64,000 bases of DNA from Luscinia megarhynchos (GCA_034336665.1 CM067569.1:23347320-23411319), one strand, 5' to 3'; positions 1 to 12,100 are shown, numbered from the stretch's first letter. Notes: generated by a model from the sequence alone, not told the origin. A program made the numbers and translations.

Positions 1-1366
1 TGTTGAGAAGTTCAGTTTATAATGTTTATGACCTGAATGCATGGTGGTGAAAAGGTCTGGCAGAAATAGTTAAAGGCTTTAAGTTCCTCTCTCTAAACCA
101 CCAGATGATTTCTAATGTGCTAACAAGGAGGGGTAGATTAGCAGGTGCTTCATGCAGGAAAGCTAATGAGGTTCATTGGCAATTGGGGATATGAAACAGC
201 AGGGGAGAAGTTAGGAGAGGTTGAGGTCTGGAAAAGAGTCATGGTGGGGTTTCTGGCTCAGTAAGATTGCCTGATCCATGCTACAACTGCCTCTTTTGTT
301 CTATAATAATAGAAACTTTCTAATATCTATGTTTCACTGGCATGCCACTGCCGACATATACTGAGAACTTCTTTCTCCTTGCTTGTGAATAGTGGTTTCT
401 ATGAATTAATTGCTAGGTGATCTCTGGACTGCAGTTCTTATAGTCCAAATGAAGTTTTGTGTTGTAGTATTGCCTGTGTTTGTTTCATGTACTCTGTCAG
501 CAGCTGGGAGAGTACTGAGCTTGTGCTCTAAGCTACCAATGACTCACCTTAGTGGGGTGGGCTGCAGGTGGTGCAAGTTTGTCTTCCGAAGTTTCTCTGC
601 TCTAGCTGGGCTGGGAGAGTTAAACAGAATAATGTGGTCAGTGCAGCCAGGGTGATTGTGATGGTAGCAAAGTTGATCAAAGGAAATAGCTCTGCCCAAT
701 CTCTTACTGTTTAGGGTCTGCCCATGCTCTCCCTCAAGAGAGACAAGTTTTAACACTTACTTTTCAGAAGTTATTTTCTGGAGTCAAATGAAATCAGTTT
801 TGCTCTTTTCTCCACCCATGTAACATCAGTTCTTGAAAAGAATGTTGTAGGTGAAGCAGCTTTATTTGGAGACAGTATGAAAATTTAAGTAATAAGTTAT
901 AAGATGTGCTAGTCTATCAAGCTGATTTACAAATATCTGACATGGATAAAGCTATACTGTCTGCCTGGTTTCTAGAATGTCTGGTGTATTTGCATTTGTT
1001 TAGATTATAAGGCATATTTTTTTTCTTGAAAATTTTCTGAATCATCTGATATGTAGAAGAGTGCATTTTGAAATAGACAATGGTAATAAAGAGGCACAAT
1101 TTCTCTTCTAAATATTGTTCTTAGTCCCTGTCTGCCATACTGGGACAAAAATCAATTACTTGACTTGGACTTCTTCCTTTTTTTACCAGTTATGTTAAAT
1201 CACCTATATGAAAGTGGTCTTGTTTGTCTACAAACTAATGGACCTTTATTGAATTTTGGGAGTTTAAAAAATAGCAAAGAATAAATTGTCATTGCTAAAA
1301 GATGAAGAAAACCAGTGGTAGGTAAATCCAAGAACAGGACTCGAAACAGCTTTGTTTGCAAAACAA
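1..1366. other. Noncoding DNA, nothing recognised
   Basis: AT-rich sequence with frequent stops in all frames. I see no repeat family, RNA gene or exon with convincing coding bias. Open frames here are short and change strand without pattern. Confidence 0.6.
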
Positions 1367-1925
1367 GTGTGGTGTAATTATGTACTGTGTGTGAATATAT
1401 ATCCCCTCTGAATAGAGAGCTGCCACTCTCTCACCAGTGGGACTGGGGAGAGAATTGGGAGGGTAAAAGCCAGACAACTCATGGGTTGAGATAAAGACAG
1501 TTTAACAGGGAGAGCAAAGCCACAAGCAAAATCAATTCTGCGCTTCCCATGGGCCAATAGGTGCTCAGCCATCTCTGGGAGAGCAGAGCCCCATCACACT
1601 AAAGTTGCAAAGACAAACACCATCATTCCACATATTCCCCCCTTCATACTTCTTCCATCCACTTTATCTACAGACCATGATGTCACATGATCTGGAATAT
1701 CCCTTTGGTCACTTTGGGTCACCTGTCCCAGCTGTGTCACCTTCCAAGCACTCCCAATTTCCTCACCAGTGTGAAAAGTGGAAAGGCTTTCAACTCTGTG
1801 CAAGCCCTGCTCAGCAATAACAAAAACATTTTGTACTATTAACCCTGTGCTCTGCACAAAGCCAAAACACAGCCCCACACCAGACACTGAAGAAAATTAA
1901 CTGTACCCCAGCTGAAACCAGCAAA
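1367..1925 (-). mobile_element. Solo LTR, avian ERVL-like family (copy 1)
   Basis: Read on the minus strand, this matches from memory the widespread songbird LTR that begins near an 'actggttt' motif and ends near 'accaca'. Visible landmarks on the plus strand are 'gagagaattgggagggtaaa' (from about 1449), 'tcatgggttgagataaagac' (1480-1499), the 'cttcccatgggcc' block near 1543, the 'ggaatatccctttggtcact' block (from 1692) and 'gaaaattaactgtacccc' (from 1892). No gag, pol or env sequence adjoins it, so it is a solo LTR left by recombination between two LTRs. The outer 30 or so bases at the low-coordinate end are badly decayed, so the edges are approximate. The second copy at 26381-26936 is the same family in the opposite orientation. 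The family name is recalled, not searched. Confidence 0.8.
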
Positions 1926-4900
1926 GACATCTACCAGGAAAAATAATATATTGTTCAAATTGGGCTATGGTTCCTTAGACCCAGGTCTAGGGATCTGAAG
2001 TTTTATAGAGCTTTGTGGTTATTATTGAGATATGTAAGGTCCTTGGGTTAGTCTGAAGCCTTGCTGGATTTTAAGGGTGTTCTGGAACTGGCAGAGTTAT
2101 CTAGGCTAGGATTTAATGCAGCTACCTGCTTCTGGGCTGGAGTTTGTTTTGTGGCTCAGATGGCTGAGATGACCCAAAAGAATGGGAGTTAGCAATGTGG
2201 AGGAAATAAAGATGATGTATGTGACCCATCTGGTTCAAGTGACTGGTACCTCTGTGCTGCATGGCCTGAATATAGAAACTGTGTAGACATATAAGGTTGA
2301 TGATGTTAATGAAAAGTGTCAGTTCCACATCTCCAGTGCCAAGTGCATTATTGAATAATTCAGTCCCATGTACTGTACATTTCAATTCATTTCCCTTGTA
2401 AAGGGATTTATTATTTGGCACAATAATTCTACTGCTGTCCTTGTCACAGTTTGGCCATAGGAATGCAATAAGATGTGCATGGAAGCAAGAAAGAAATTTA
2501 TAGGAGATTCAAGCTACTCTGTTTTCATCTATTGTAGACTCTATGATAGATCCTTGGAGCTATCTAGTTTATAGCTGAGAAGGGAAAAAGTGAGAATGCC
2601 TATTCAAATCAACACCTCACACAGCAGTACTTCTTAATGCCTGTTACTCAGATTATGAATTCTATAAGGAGAAGTTCTTTTGAGTGTGAAAAATTCTTTC
2701 CCCAGGAATTTTTCTTGGTATTGAATATGAGCTCAAATTTCCACCTACCCAACTATTTCTTAATCTTAAGGGTTTGCAGTAAAATTGGGCTGAATTTAGC
2801 ATGAGAACACAGGTGTCTGAATGCAAAATAATCTAACAGTTCTTTTGAAGCACAAAAAAATGTACTGGGTTCCAACTTGGGAAAAAGCACAGTAGATCCC
2901 ACAGTTGAAAAGGTTTTGCAGGAACTTTCAAGACCTATCAGGTGCTTCTTCCAAGTGCTGAACACCTATTGGAAATACACTGTTGTTCTCTTCAATGCAA
3001 CTTACTGACATCCTTTTGTATTAGGGAGGAAAGCAGTGCTTGTGTTTAAGGTCATGGCTTTAGTTCTTATCCTGCATTGGCTATGGACTTAAATGCAGCA
3101 GATCATGGGATCTTATTTGTACCCTCTTGCATTTCACAGAGGGCTTTTGCAAGGAGCATGTTCATTTAACTGTATTATAAAAGTACAGGTGTTGCTTTAG
3201 ATGTTGGTGTATTCATGTTTTGCACAGTAAGCTCAAATGACAGCTAAAATTGATGGAAGGAGGTCCAGGCAAACATCTCAAGGTACTTGTGATTATAGTG
3301 CTGAGACAATACTGTCCTGCAGTAATTCTTAGGCTTTACAAAAAGTTAAACAAGTTTTTGTAATATTTTGATACTTCAGCACTTGTGAATAGGGGAGCAA
3401 TGGTCTGTCTTTTTGTTTTCTTTGTCAATAGTGATTGGCTGTTACATGCCTTTGGTGCTGCTAATGGCAGTGTTTTAATCTATAATCTATAATTATATAG
3501 GTTTCTACAATTAATTTGGTGAATTAACACTGTAAGTGCTCAAATTTCCCTCATTTTTTTTTCTATTCATGCCTTTTCAGCTGGCTCCATACATCCAACT
3601 TTGAGGCTGTATTTCTGACTTTGTGTAGTAAACAAGTGAGGGGATTAATTTGAGTTATCCAGGGTGGCATTCAGCCCTCTGTTCAACAGGATTCCTGGCT
3701 TGCAGAGTTGCTCTCTCATTACCAGTGGTTTGTTTTTCACATTAATTTTATTGATAATAGGGAGCATCTTACAGTAGGCAGTCTGTTTTACTTAATATTA
3801 CAGAACTTGGAGGGAAGTGTATGGCAATAATTATAAGGGAGTCAAGACAGCATGTGAAATGGCTCTAGGAACTTGGGAGCAACAGAAGCATGTGGAAAAG
3901 GGAACAGGGTTTCCTCAGAGGTAGATGGAAAATGGCTGAGGACTGGAGAGGAGGGTTATATTGCTCAGATATAATCCTCAGCTGGGCTTCCTACAGCTAG
4001 GATCAGAGTAGTGCCTCTTATGTGGGAAAGAACTTTAAATCTTACCGTGTTCAATTGCTCCTGGCTGCTGGGGAGAGCAGAGGTAACCTGCTAGTTTTGA
4101 GTGAGTGAGCTCAGGCTCACTCATTGAAAGCAATCGAGGCACAGAGCATCAGACCTGTGGAGAACAACTTTGTTTCTGGTACTAAACTGAAATACAGCTT
4201 CTTAAATGCAAGTTTATGTGTTTCCCCACTAAAGGACGTTTTGTAGTTTAGACTAATACTCAAGCACATGCTTAATTATCTATCTACATAAGGGATAAGT
4301 GGCATAATGAAGAGTCAAGAAGAAAGGAAAGCATAAAGACGTAGTTGACCTCATGTGGTGACCCATGCCTGTTCAAATAACTTTTCTTTTTTTGCTGCTG
4401 GCAAAGTCAGATATTGAGGGTGAGCTAACTCATGGTTAGTGAATTGGGAGCTGTGTCCTGTATAGTGGTGGTTCTGTGGTCTTAGTAGTGGATTAGTGAC
4501 TTAGTATGAGCTCCAACGGTGCTGCAGTGCAAGATGTCCCAGTCTGAACCTTAAACAGGTGAAAAGGGGAGAATATCAACTAGGGATGACCTTGTGTCTT
4601 TGTGCACAGTTTGCCAGTACTGGAATGCTTTGCACTCAATGCAAGTTTGCCATATACTGAGGGGAGGAAGGAGGAAAAAAAGATGATTTATTTGAAATTT
4701 GTTCTTCAGTGCTTAATTTAAGGATATGTTTGGGTGATTAGAAGGATTAAGCAGCATCTTGGTGGCTGTGTTGTAGTACCTTCACTTGAAGGAAACTATT
4801 CCAGAAAAATACTTATTTTATCTAAATAAGCATAGATGTCTGAAAGCTGAACCCAGAAAAATTCAAATTAAATGGGAAATTTTTGCTAGGTGAAGTTGAT

Positions 4901-5803
4901 TAACTGTTGAATCGAGGTGTCAAGAGACCTGTGGAGTCTGTTTGCCTTAATTCCCTTAGGTAGAGACTAGAAAGTATAATTTGATCAAACAAGTTTCTGG
5001 CTTAAACACACAGGCAATTGGTTAACATTTTAAGTGCTATCTCAAGCAAGAAATTATATTACTCTGTAATGGCATTCTTTGGTTTTAATATGTCTGATCA
5101 GCTGGTGGAAAAAAGAACAGAACATTTTTCTGTCACTGAAAAATTAAAATTCATTAGAATTTGGTCTAGAGAATAAAATTATTTTTGTAGCTTTTCATGT
5201 AACATTTTGTTGCTGAAGGAAAACAGAATTTCTGTATTTCTGCAAAGACATTCCTATTTCATCAAAAGCTAATGTCAATAATATCTTTTGTGTGCATGCA
5301 TTCTCTGTATTTTGAAAAAATGCATTTTAAGAAATGGTGTTGTAGCATTGGATTGTTTTATATCTGATAGCTTAAGATCAAGTAGAGATGACTGAAGCTC
5401 CTTGCTGAAAGGTGTATGGTGTTTGTTTACCACCTACTGCTGTTCTTTTGAAACACATCTGTGAGCAGAATATTCTCAAGGGATGTTTACAAAATAAGCC
5501 AGGAGCCTGTCAGCCACTCAGCCTTTTCTCTGTGTTCTGGTGAATAAGTTAAATTTCCTCTGTGTTTTCCTATCCCTCTTGTAGCATAAAAATAATTTGA
5601 AATCCACAGCAATGCAGACAGCTGGGAACCTGGCGGACCAAGTATTCTTGTAGGAAGAAAATTGGGCCTGGAAAAAATCTCATGCTGAGAAGTGGTGCTG
5701 TTTCCTCAAGTGCTGGGAGCCTCTTGCAATGCTTTCACATGCAACTCCTAGATAACATCTGCTTATTGCTAGAGTCCTTCCTGAAGTCCTCAGCTTTGTG
5801 CAG

Positions 5804-5806
<3 letters not shown>
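1926..5806. other. Noncoding DNA with one hairpin
   Basis: About 3.9 kb of AT-rich noncoding sequence. Apart from a perfect short hairpin at 4102-4123 I see no repeat family or RNA gene. A minus-strand frame is open from about 2509 to 2122, but its composition is not distinct from background. Confidence 0.6.
4102..4123. repeat. Perfect inverted repeat (9-bp arms, 4-base loop)
   Basis: The arm tgagtgagc at 4102-4110 pairs exactly with gctcactca at 4115-4123 around the loop tcag. It is a short hairpin without an attached known RNA fold, and is probably incidental. Confidence 0.7.

Positions 5807-5835
<29 letters not shown>
5807..5835. repeat. T29 homopolymer run
   Basis: Twenty-nine uninterrupted T residues, the longest homopolymer in the window. 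On the minus strand it is an A29 tail, and it directly follows the sequence described at 5836-6141. Its length is likely to vary between individuals and to be imprecise in an assembly. Confidence 0.9.
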
Positions 5836-6141
5836 GTAATGTGTTTCATCTTGCTGGCCTTAAAGGTTTTCATTGACTCTGCCTTTATTGAAGCACACAA
5901 TGAGTAAACTGCTTCTGCTTACATGTTATTTCTTCCTTGCTAGTGCTGCTTTCATGAGCTTTTCTCTTCCTGCTTCAGGAATAGTCCCTGTTTTGAAGAT
6001 AAACAGTGGAATTCTTCTTTGGAAATGAAAAAGCTGTTTCTTAAAAAGAAAATAAAATATCAAACAAACATCTGATACCTTCTGTGGTGCCAGCTTTAAT
6101 GGCACCTCCTGCTTGATTGAAGTAACATTAATTATGAGCAT
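5836..6141 (-). pseudogene. Possible small retrocopy ending in a poly(A) tail
   Basis: Read on the minus strand there is an open frame of about 71 codons ending at the stop 5926-5928. About 90 bases of non-open sequence follow, with an AATAAA signal (plus-strand tttatt, 5884-5889), and then an uninterrupted A29 tract. Open frame, short untranslated stretch, poly(A) signal and tail is the order expected of a reverse-transcribed messenger. The C-terminal end is basic (ends AALARKK). I do not recognise the parent gene. The signal lies about 48 bases before the tail, farther than the usual 10-30, and I found no clear target-site duplication. The alternative is a random open frame next to a T run. 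Confidence 0.25.
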
Positions 6142-6840
6142 TTGAGTTTAAAAATACCAGTCTGGAGATCATTTTTCAACTCTGGACTTAGTTACATGTA
6201 GGGTCTATATTGCATTTAATTTGAATGTCTTTTTGTTAGTAAATTTGTTTGAAAATTATGAATTACTCTATTAAAAACATTCTATTGTCTCCAACCTTCT
6301 GAATTACTCCAGATTTAAACACGGATCTTCTGCTTTACTATAACCTTTATTATTGAAAGGTGACAACGGAAGATCTATTTCCTTCATCCTAAATAAAATG
6401 GAAGTAGGTGCAATAATGTAGTGTTCTTAGGCAAATGATAAATTTAATTTACCCACATTGTTTATCAGTGTCTTTTTGTAACTTGCTGAGTATTTTCTGC
6501 ATCAAATGCATAAAAAAGGCAAAATAAGCAACAAGAACAAAAAAAAACAAACCTGCAACAACACCGCCCTCCAAACAAAAAAATTCTGAAAGCCTTGATC
6601 TAGACTAGCAGCAACTTACCAAAGTGCTGTGAGAAGTGGGAGATCCAACAGCTGAAATTGCACTGCTCTGGGTTTGTAAGTCAGTACAAGGCTACGTTTC
6701 TTTAAAGAAACCCAAAACATCCCAACCAAAGGAGCACGTGCTGTGAACCAAGCCCCAGAGCAAACACAGAAAATGCCCAGCACAACAGAAGCCCCAGCTG
6801 GCTCCACACAGGTGTCTGTCGGGCACTGTGTGTTCTGCTC
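6142..6840. other. Noncoding DNA with an A/C-rich patch
   Basis: AT-rich noncoding sequence. Around 6520-6585 there is an A/C-rich low-complexity patch of a kind common in this window. No gene is supported. Confidence 0.6.
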
Positions 6841-6943
6841 TGACCCTCTGCGGCCCGTGAGCGCGGCTGGCGCGCCTGGGGCAGCGGGGCCTGGGCCACG
6901 CCAGGATAGGAAGGGGCAGAGATGAGCTGTGTAGGGGGATGAG
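6841..6943. other. CpG-dense GC-rich island next to the minisatellite
   Basis: Between 6851 and 6900 there are eight CpG dinucleotides in 50 bases. Elsewhere in the window CpG is rare. The patch borders the G-rich minisatellite. It is too short to call a promoter CpG island and no exon or transcription start can be supported beside it. Confidence 0.6.
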
Positions 6944-7660
6944 GGTCCATTCCCGGCAGGAGCAGTGCAGGGTCGGTGAAGGTCCATTCCTGGTAGGGTG
7001 AGTGAGGATCCATCCCTGGCAGGAGCAGTGCAGGGTGAGTGAGGAGAGGATCCATGCATGGCAGGAGCAGTGCAGGGTTGGTGAGGAGAGGATCCATGCA
7101 TGGCAGGAGCAGTGCAGGGTGAGTGAGGAGAGGATCCATGCATGGCAGGAGCAGTGCAGGGTTGGTGAGGAGAGGATCCATCCCTGGCAGGAGCAGTGCA
7201 GGGTTGGTGAGGAGAGGATCCATCCCTGGCAGGAGTGGTGCAGGGTGAGTGAGGTGAGGATCCATGCATGGCAGGAGCGGTGCAGGATGTGAGTGAGGTG
7301 AGGATCCATGCATGGCAGGAGCAGTGCAGGGTTGGTGAGGTGAGGATCCATGCATGGCAGGAGCAGTGCAGGGTTGGTGAGGAGAGGATCCATGCATGGC
7401 AGGAGCAGTGCAGGGTTGGTGAGGAGAGGATCCATGCATGGCAGGAGCAGTGCAGGGTTGGTGAGGAGAGGATCCATCCATGGCAGGAGCAGTGCAGGGT
7501 GAGTGAGGAGAGGATCCATCCCTGGCAGGAGCAGTGCAGGGTGAGTGAGGAGAGGATCCATCCCTGGCAGGAGCAGTGCAGGGTGAGTGAGGTGAGAATC
7601 CATCCATGGCAGGAGCAGTGCAGGGTGGGTGAGGATCCATGCATGGCAGGGTGGGTGGGT
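6944..7660. repeat. 42-bp G-rich minisatellite (about 15 full units)
   Basis: Units begin at the ggatcc motif at 7006, 7048, 7090, 7132, 7174, 7216, 7258, 7302, 7344, 7386, 7428, 7470, 7512, 7554 and 7596 (gaatcc in the last), then a shortened unit at 7633. Spacing is exactly 42 except one 44-bp unit (7258-7301) and one 37-bp unit. Degenerate units precede 7006, with ggtccattc in place of ggatccatgc. Two alternating subtypes are visible: catgcatgg versus catccctgg near the start, and ggttggtgag versus ggtgagtgag near the end. Because 42 is 14 codons, several frames on both strands stay open through the array, giving apparent proteins of up to 402 residues. These are repeat artefacts, not genes. 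The array is likely to vary in copy number between individuals. Confidence 0.97.
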
Positions 7661-10464
7661 CCCTCCTCCACACAGTGCTTGTGTGGGTGAACACCTGGGG
7701 CAGACTGGGCCTGTGGGCACCCACAGGGCACTGATGGTCTCAGGGCTGGGTGAAGATCTGCTGATAAAAGTTGGCCGAGCTGCTCTGAAGAGATGAAATG
7801 AGGGCCAAAGTGTGGTGTCCCCATGAGCTGGGTGGGCTGGGGGCACTGTTCTGTTACTGAAGAAATATTTTAATCAAAATACCTGGTGATATTTGTTAAC
7901 TTTGGGCTGCTGCCGGAGTCAGCAGGGAAGGGTGTAAATCTTTTGTCTTTGGAGCAAAACATTAATGTGATAACTAGTAAATATTCCAAAACGTCCTTTG
8001 ATCAGAGAGGAAATAACCTGTGAATTTCATCTTTCCTGTGGGCCCTACATCTTTAACTCTCCTGGTCACAGCAAAGTCATTCCATTGACTCTGAGGTTAT
8101 TTGCTGGCAGATAATGATGTTCAAACCACGTGTATGAAATGGCTTTGTGAATCAGTGAGCAGACTTTCTTGCTTGGAATTGTTGCTCCTGCACACAATGG
8201 CATTTCCTGGGGTTCCCTAGAGACGATCTCCTCCATATGCTCTTGCTGGCCACAGGAGCCATCCTTGCAGGGAAGAGGCTGTGCTCCTGACTGGGACACA
8301 GACCGAGGGCTGAGGCAGAAGTTACTGTTGCAGTCAATGGCAGATGGAAAGAACTTGGATCGGTGGTTTTTCCTGTTTGGAGATGACTCCAGCCAATCAT
8401 TTGCTGTAAACACAAACTCTCAGAATCTTGAGAGTGTAAAAATTAAACATTTTGGCATAACAGACAGGGGGTAGAACAGAGAGAAGGCAGTGTGCTCAAA
8501 CCTGAAGGACCTTGGCCCGAAGGCTGTGGTATTGCAGTGCTGTTTCGATAGCTTCTTTGACTTAAGGAAGTGTGACTCAGTCTTTAATTTGCCTCTGGCT
8601 GGAGAAGTGCTCCTCCTGAGTATAGCTAAGACGGGAGCTGGTTCCAGAAGGTGTAACTAGGGAGCCGAGGTTACTCTCTGTGTCACAAGTTCTGAGATAA
8701 AGGCATATTTCTGCATATCTGAATTGGGCAACTTCTGACCAGCTTAGTATATCAAAAACACTCCCTTTCCCCAGCCCCCCCTCCCCGACTTGGCAGCATT
8801 CCTTACTAGTCTGCTTATAACACACAGGTGAGCCTGTGTGAGTGAATTAAAACAAAGAAAGCTTTTCCCTTTGAGGAGGAGAAATTTTTCCAGAAGGCTG
8901 GTATAGAGTTATTGAATTAAATAGATGTCAGATGTATTTTCTATGGAAGGGTGGTGATGGCAGGTAACATTTTCATATGCTGCACTGAGGAAGCCTTTGG
9001 AGTCAGGAAAACACCACTCCTTTTTCACAGACCCTATTTAATTCCTTGTGGTCCTCAGGCCTAGTTGCTTGGTCAGAAGGATTCATGTTTATATCCCCTG
9101 ATATTAATGCCTGTCCTCCAGCGTCTGTGGGTGTTTTGTTGTGGTTCATGTATGCTTGTTAGTTGAAGGTGTTATAGTTTTAGTTCAAGTTTCTTTATCA
9201 TGAGTGTTTTGCCTTTTTTCACTTTAAGGGGAAAAATTGTTTCTTCCTATAGAGGTGTATTGTTCATCCTTACTTTACGAGATGGAAATACTTTTCTCCC
9301 ATGCAGCTGCTCTGCTGGGTGGTTCCTGTTAGAAGACTGATGAATCAAATGTGTTAAATAGCAGTAGCAGTAGTGTTCCTGTGGTTGCTTTGGGAATGTG
9401 TGTTTTCTTCATATCTTCAAACTGATGTGGTTATCTGTGTAGGGGCTGCATCTCACTCCCTGAGAAGGAAAAGTGTCTAGAGTAGGTGAGGGTGCCAATG
9501 AAAATGCTAATTATTTCACTTTTACTAATTTCCTTTTTTTTTTTCTCCCTTCTTGTTTTTAAATCAAATTCAACTCAAAGTTCATTTTTCCTGGTTGAAA
9601 GTAATAAAGACAAAAGGCACTAAGGAGTCATCCATCAGGTGAAAAAATAATTACTTGTTTCTAAATTACCAATGCATACATTTAATCCCAGATTGTGGGA
9701 GAAATCTGGGCAAAATAAAGTAAGGTGGGATGAGGGAATTTAAAACAATGCCTTCTCCTGTACTTGAGTAGTTCTCCATCTTGACAATACTTCAAGTTGC
9801 TGCTGCTTCAATATATTGTCCTACTGAGTGTATTCAAGAAGTACATCATGTGAGGATGTTCTGTGGCACTGACACTTCTGTTGGGATGCTAGGACAATAA
9901 AATTAGTCATAAAACTAGTACGTAGGCTTAGGATTTAATATCTTCGTAGATTAACTGTTTATTCTGTTACTTGTAAATTACATACACACTTGTACATAAT
10001 TTATCAAGATTTTTATGTGTATGAAACACGAAAAACAGAAATGTCTGTTTAACATAGTAGAAGTTATTTTTTGATGAGTAGTCAGTTTAAGCATGTTTGA
10101 TAACCTTTAAATTCAGTGCTTCAAAACTATCAGGCAAGTTTTCACACCAGGCAAAGATGATGAGAAAACACATCACTTGCAGTAAGTTGTAGCGCTGAAA
10201 ACACAGCAGCAACTCAGTGATTAAATAGTGTTTGTTCCCAGAACTCCCGCTTTGCAGCACTCTTTCATTTATTTATTAGTGCCAAACAATGCCATTGCTC
10301 AGCTAGAGGCTAAGAGGTAATGTAGGTAGACTGCATAGCTGCAAGAGAAGCAAGAGGCCTGGAATGCTCCATTTGGAAAACCTGCCTTTGTGTTACAAAT
10401 ACTGATCCTAGTCTTGTGGCCCTGGTGTCCTTGTATTTGCATCAAGGCACCAGCGTGGATCGGC
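7661..10464. other. GC-richer flank, then ordinary noncoding DNA
   Basis: To about 7850 the sequence stays G-rich and continues the island without further unit copies. From there it returns to AT-rich noncoding sequence. Overlapping short open frames on both strands at 8066-8474 have no coding bias. No RNA gene or repeat family is recognised. Confidence 0.55.
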
Positions 10465-11010
10465 TCACTGCGGCAGCAGTCCAGCTGATGTGACTTGCAT
10501 TATTATCAGGTACCTGATTGCAGTTGCTGGATGGATGGAGGGGGCACGTGAGGAGCATAACAATGTGTGTGCTGCTGCTGTGTGATAGTCATCTGTGATG
10601 AGGACAGAGGCTCTCTTGGCACTGCAGAAAAGTTTTATAAGGACGTGATGAAACTGCTTTGTGAAATTCTGATTGTTACTGGGATTTTGAACTCCCATGT
10701 ACTGCCAGCTTGTCCAGAGAGTGTTCTGACAAACATATTTAGACTGTGCAGAACCAAGAATGTACAGGGCTTCAGTTCTGAAATTGAAGATTTCATCCAG
10801 CAGGGACTTAATATACAATTTGAGACAATTTTGGGATTCCAAGGCTAAAGTAGTTGAAGTGTTGGATTCCAATGTGGTATTTAATGATTTTTCTCTTAAA
10901 AACTTCTAACATTTCTTGCATAACGGTGTCAATAAAATTTTCTGACAACACTTCTGACTTTTTACATTCTGTGGTAAATTGCTCAGGCATAGGAATTTGA
11001 TTTTCTGTTT
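10465..11010 (-). pseudogene. Possible decayed coding block, unknown family
   Basis: Read on the minus strand, one frame is open from about 11010 to 10808 apart from its first few codons. A second frame, entered near 10872, is open to 10465 for 135 codons. Moving from the first frame to the second around 10850-10870 leaves about 180 nearly stop-free codons, as expected of a gene relic with one frameshift. Third-position G+C in the second frame is about 45%, above local background. The aligned plus-strand frame is also open (10567-10848), so coding direction is not proven. The minus strand is preferred because it stays open across the frame switch and the plus strand does not. I recognise no domain. 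Chance is the main alternative. Confidence 0.22.
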
Positions 11011-12083
11011 ATTGATCACAAATCTCTGTGGTCTTACTGTTTTCAGTGGAGCAATTCCTGGCCCATAGTGGTTGCAGTGTGGTATTCAGAAAAATGCTTT
11101 TCTAAACTGAATGCAATTGCCAAAACATATTTTTTGAACACTCCTTAGGAGTTAGTAGAAGAAAAATCCTGACATAAGGTCTTTGTCTTTGCTTTGATAT
11201 TCCTTTTGGAAATTAAGACAACTGGATAAATCAAGAAAACTAACAAAAAGAGAAGGAAAATAGAAGAAAATATGTCATGGCCTTTATATGCAGAGCAGAA
11301 GAAACTTTTCAGATATGTACAGCAGCAGAGCAATGGCTCAAACTCAGAAGTCCTCGCTGTAGTGGAGTGCTGCACGTACTCTACTGGCTTGGGGGAGCCA
11401 GTCAATGAAGGATATTGCTGGCTTCTAAATTGGTCCCTCAAACACCTATTTAAATCAGAAATAACTCACTGAGCAGAGGAAGGACAAAAAAACCCTCCTT
11501 GTAGTTGCAAACCACTCGAAAATTTTCTCTGAGCTGCTAAATTTGCATTGCAAATCCGCTCGTATCCCTTGTGCAGACTGATACAAGAAATTATATTAGA
11601 TATTCAGAATGTGGAACAGTCATCTGGTAGGAGGAAATAAACTTTTTAATGTTTTGTTTTACTGTCTTAGACTTCGGTAAATTATTCAAGTGCATCTTCT
11701 GTAATGATATGCTCTAAGACAGTTTTATTGCTGTTAGAATACAGCAGAATATAAGTGGCAAGTTTTCATCCTCTTTACCTTGGTGAAACTCTTTTTTATG
11801 TTATGTTAAAGTTCTGTCTGGGGCTGTGTACCCAAGAGCAGTGTCTCACCTGCTAGCCTGAAAATGTCAAGGAGAAACAGAGTTGCTTATAAGGAGAATA
11901 TGCAACAAATGGCATGGATCATGAGTTAGGACATTGTCAAAGACAGTAAGTGTTGAAGATGACATGTGCCAGTGAACAAGACTTATAGGCTGTATATAGA
12001 GATGAAAACACTGGAATGGGACTATGAAGTTATAGCAGTCATACTACAAGTGTTCCTTGTTAGGCTTAAAATCTAAACAAGAC

Positions 12084-12100
12084 TTTTTTTTTTTTTTTTT
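12084..12100. repeat. T17 run
   Basis: Seventeen uninterrupted Ts. There is no poly(A) signal arrangement beside it, so no retrocopy is proposed. Confidence 0.85.

Noticed and set aside
1594..1887. 97-codon minus-strand open frame
   Set aside because: It lies wholly inside the solo LTR, which is noncoding.
2122..2509. About 129-codon minus-strand open frame
   Set aside because: No composition signal beyond background and no family match. The frame is bounded by ordinary noncoding DNA.
2521..2560. ctatgatagatcct resembling a CR1 LINE 3' end
   Set aside because: Only a few bases match the ATTCTATGA-type tail and there is no CR1 body upstream.
6616..7846. Overlapping minus-strand open frames of 402, 384 and 340 codons, plus plus-strand frames of 140 and 96 codons
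   Set aside because: All run through the 42-bp (14-codon) minisatellite and repeat one peptide. The lack of stops follows from the period, not from selection.
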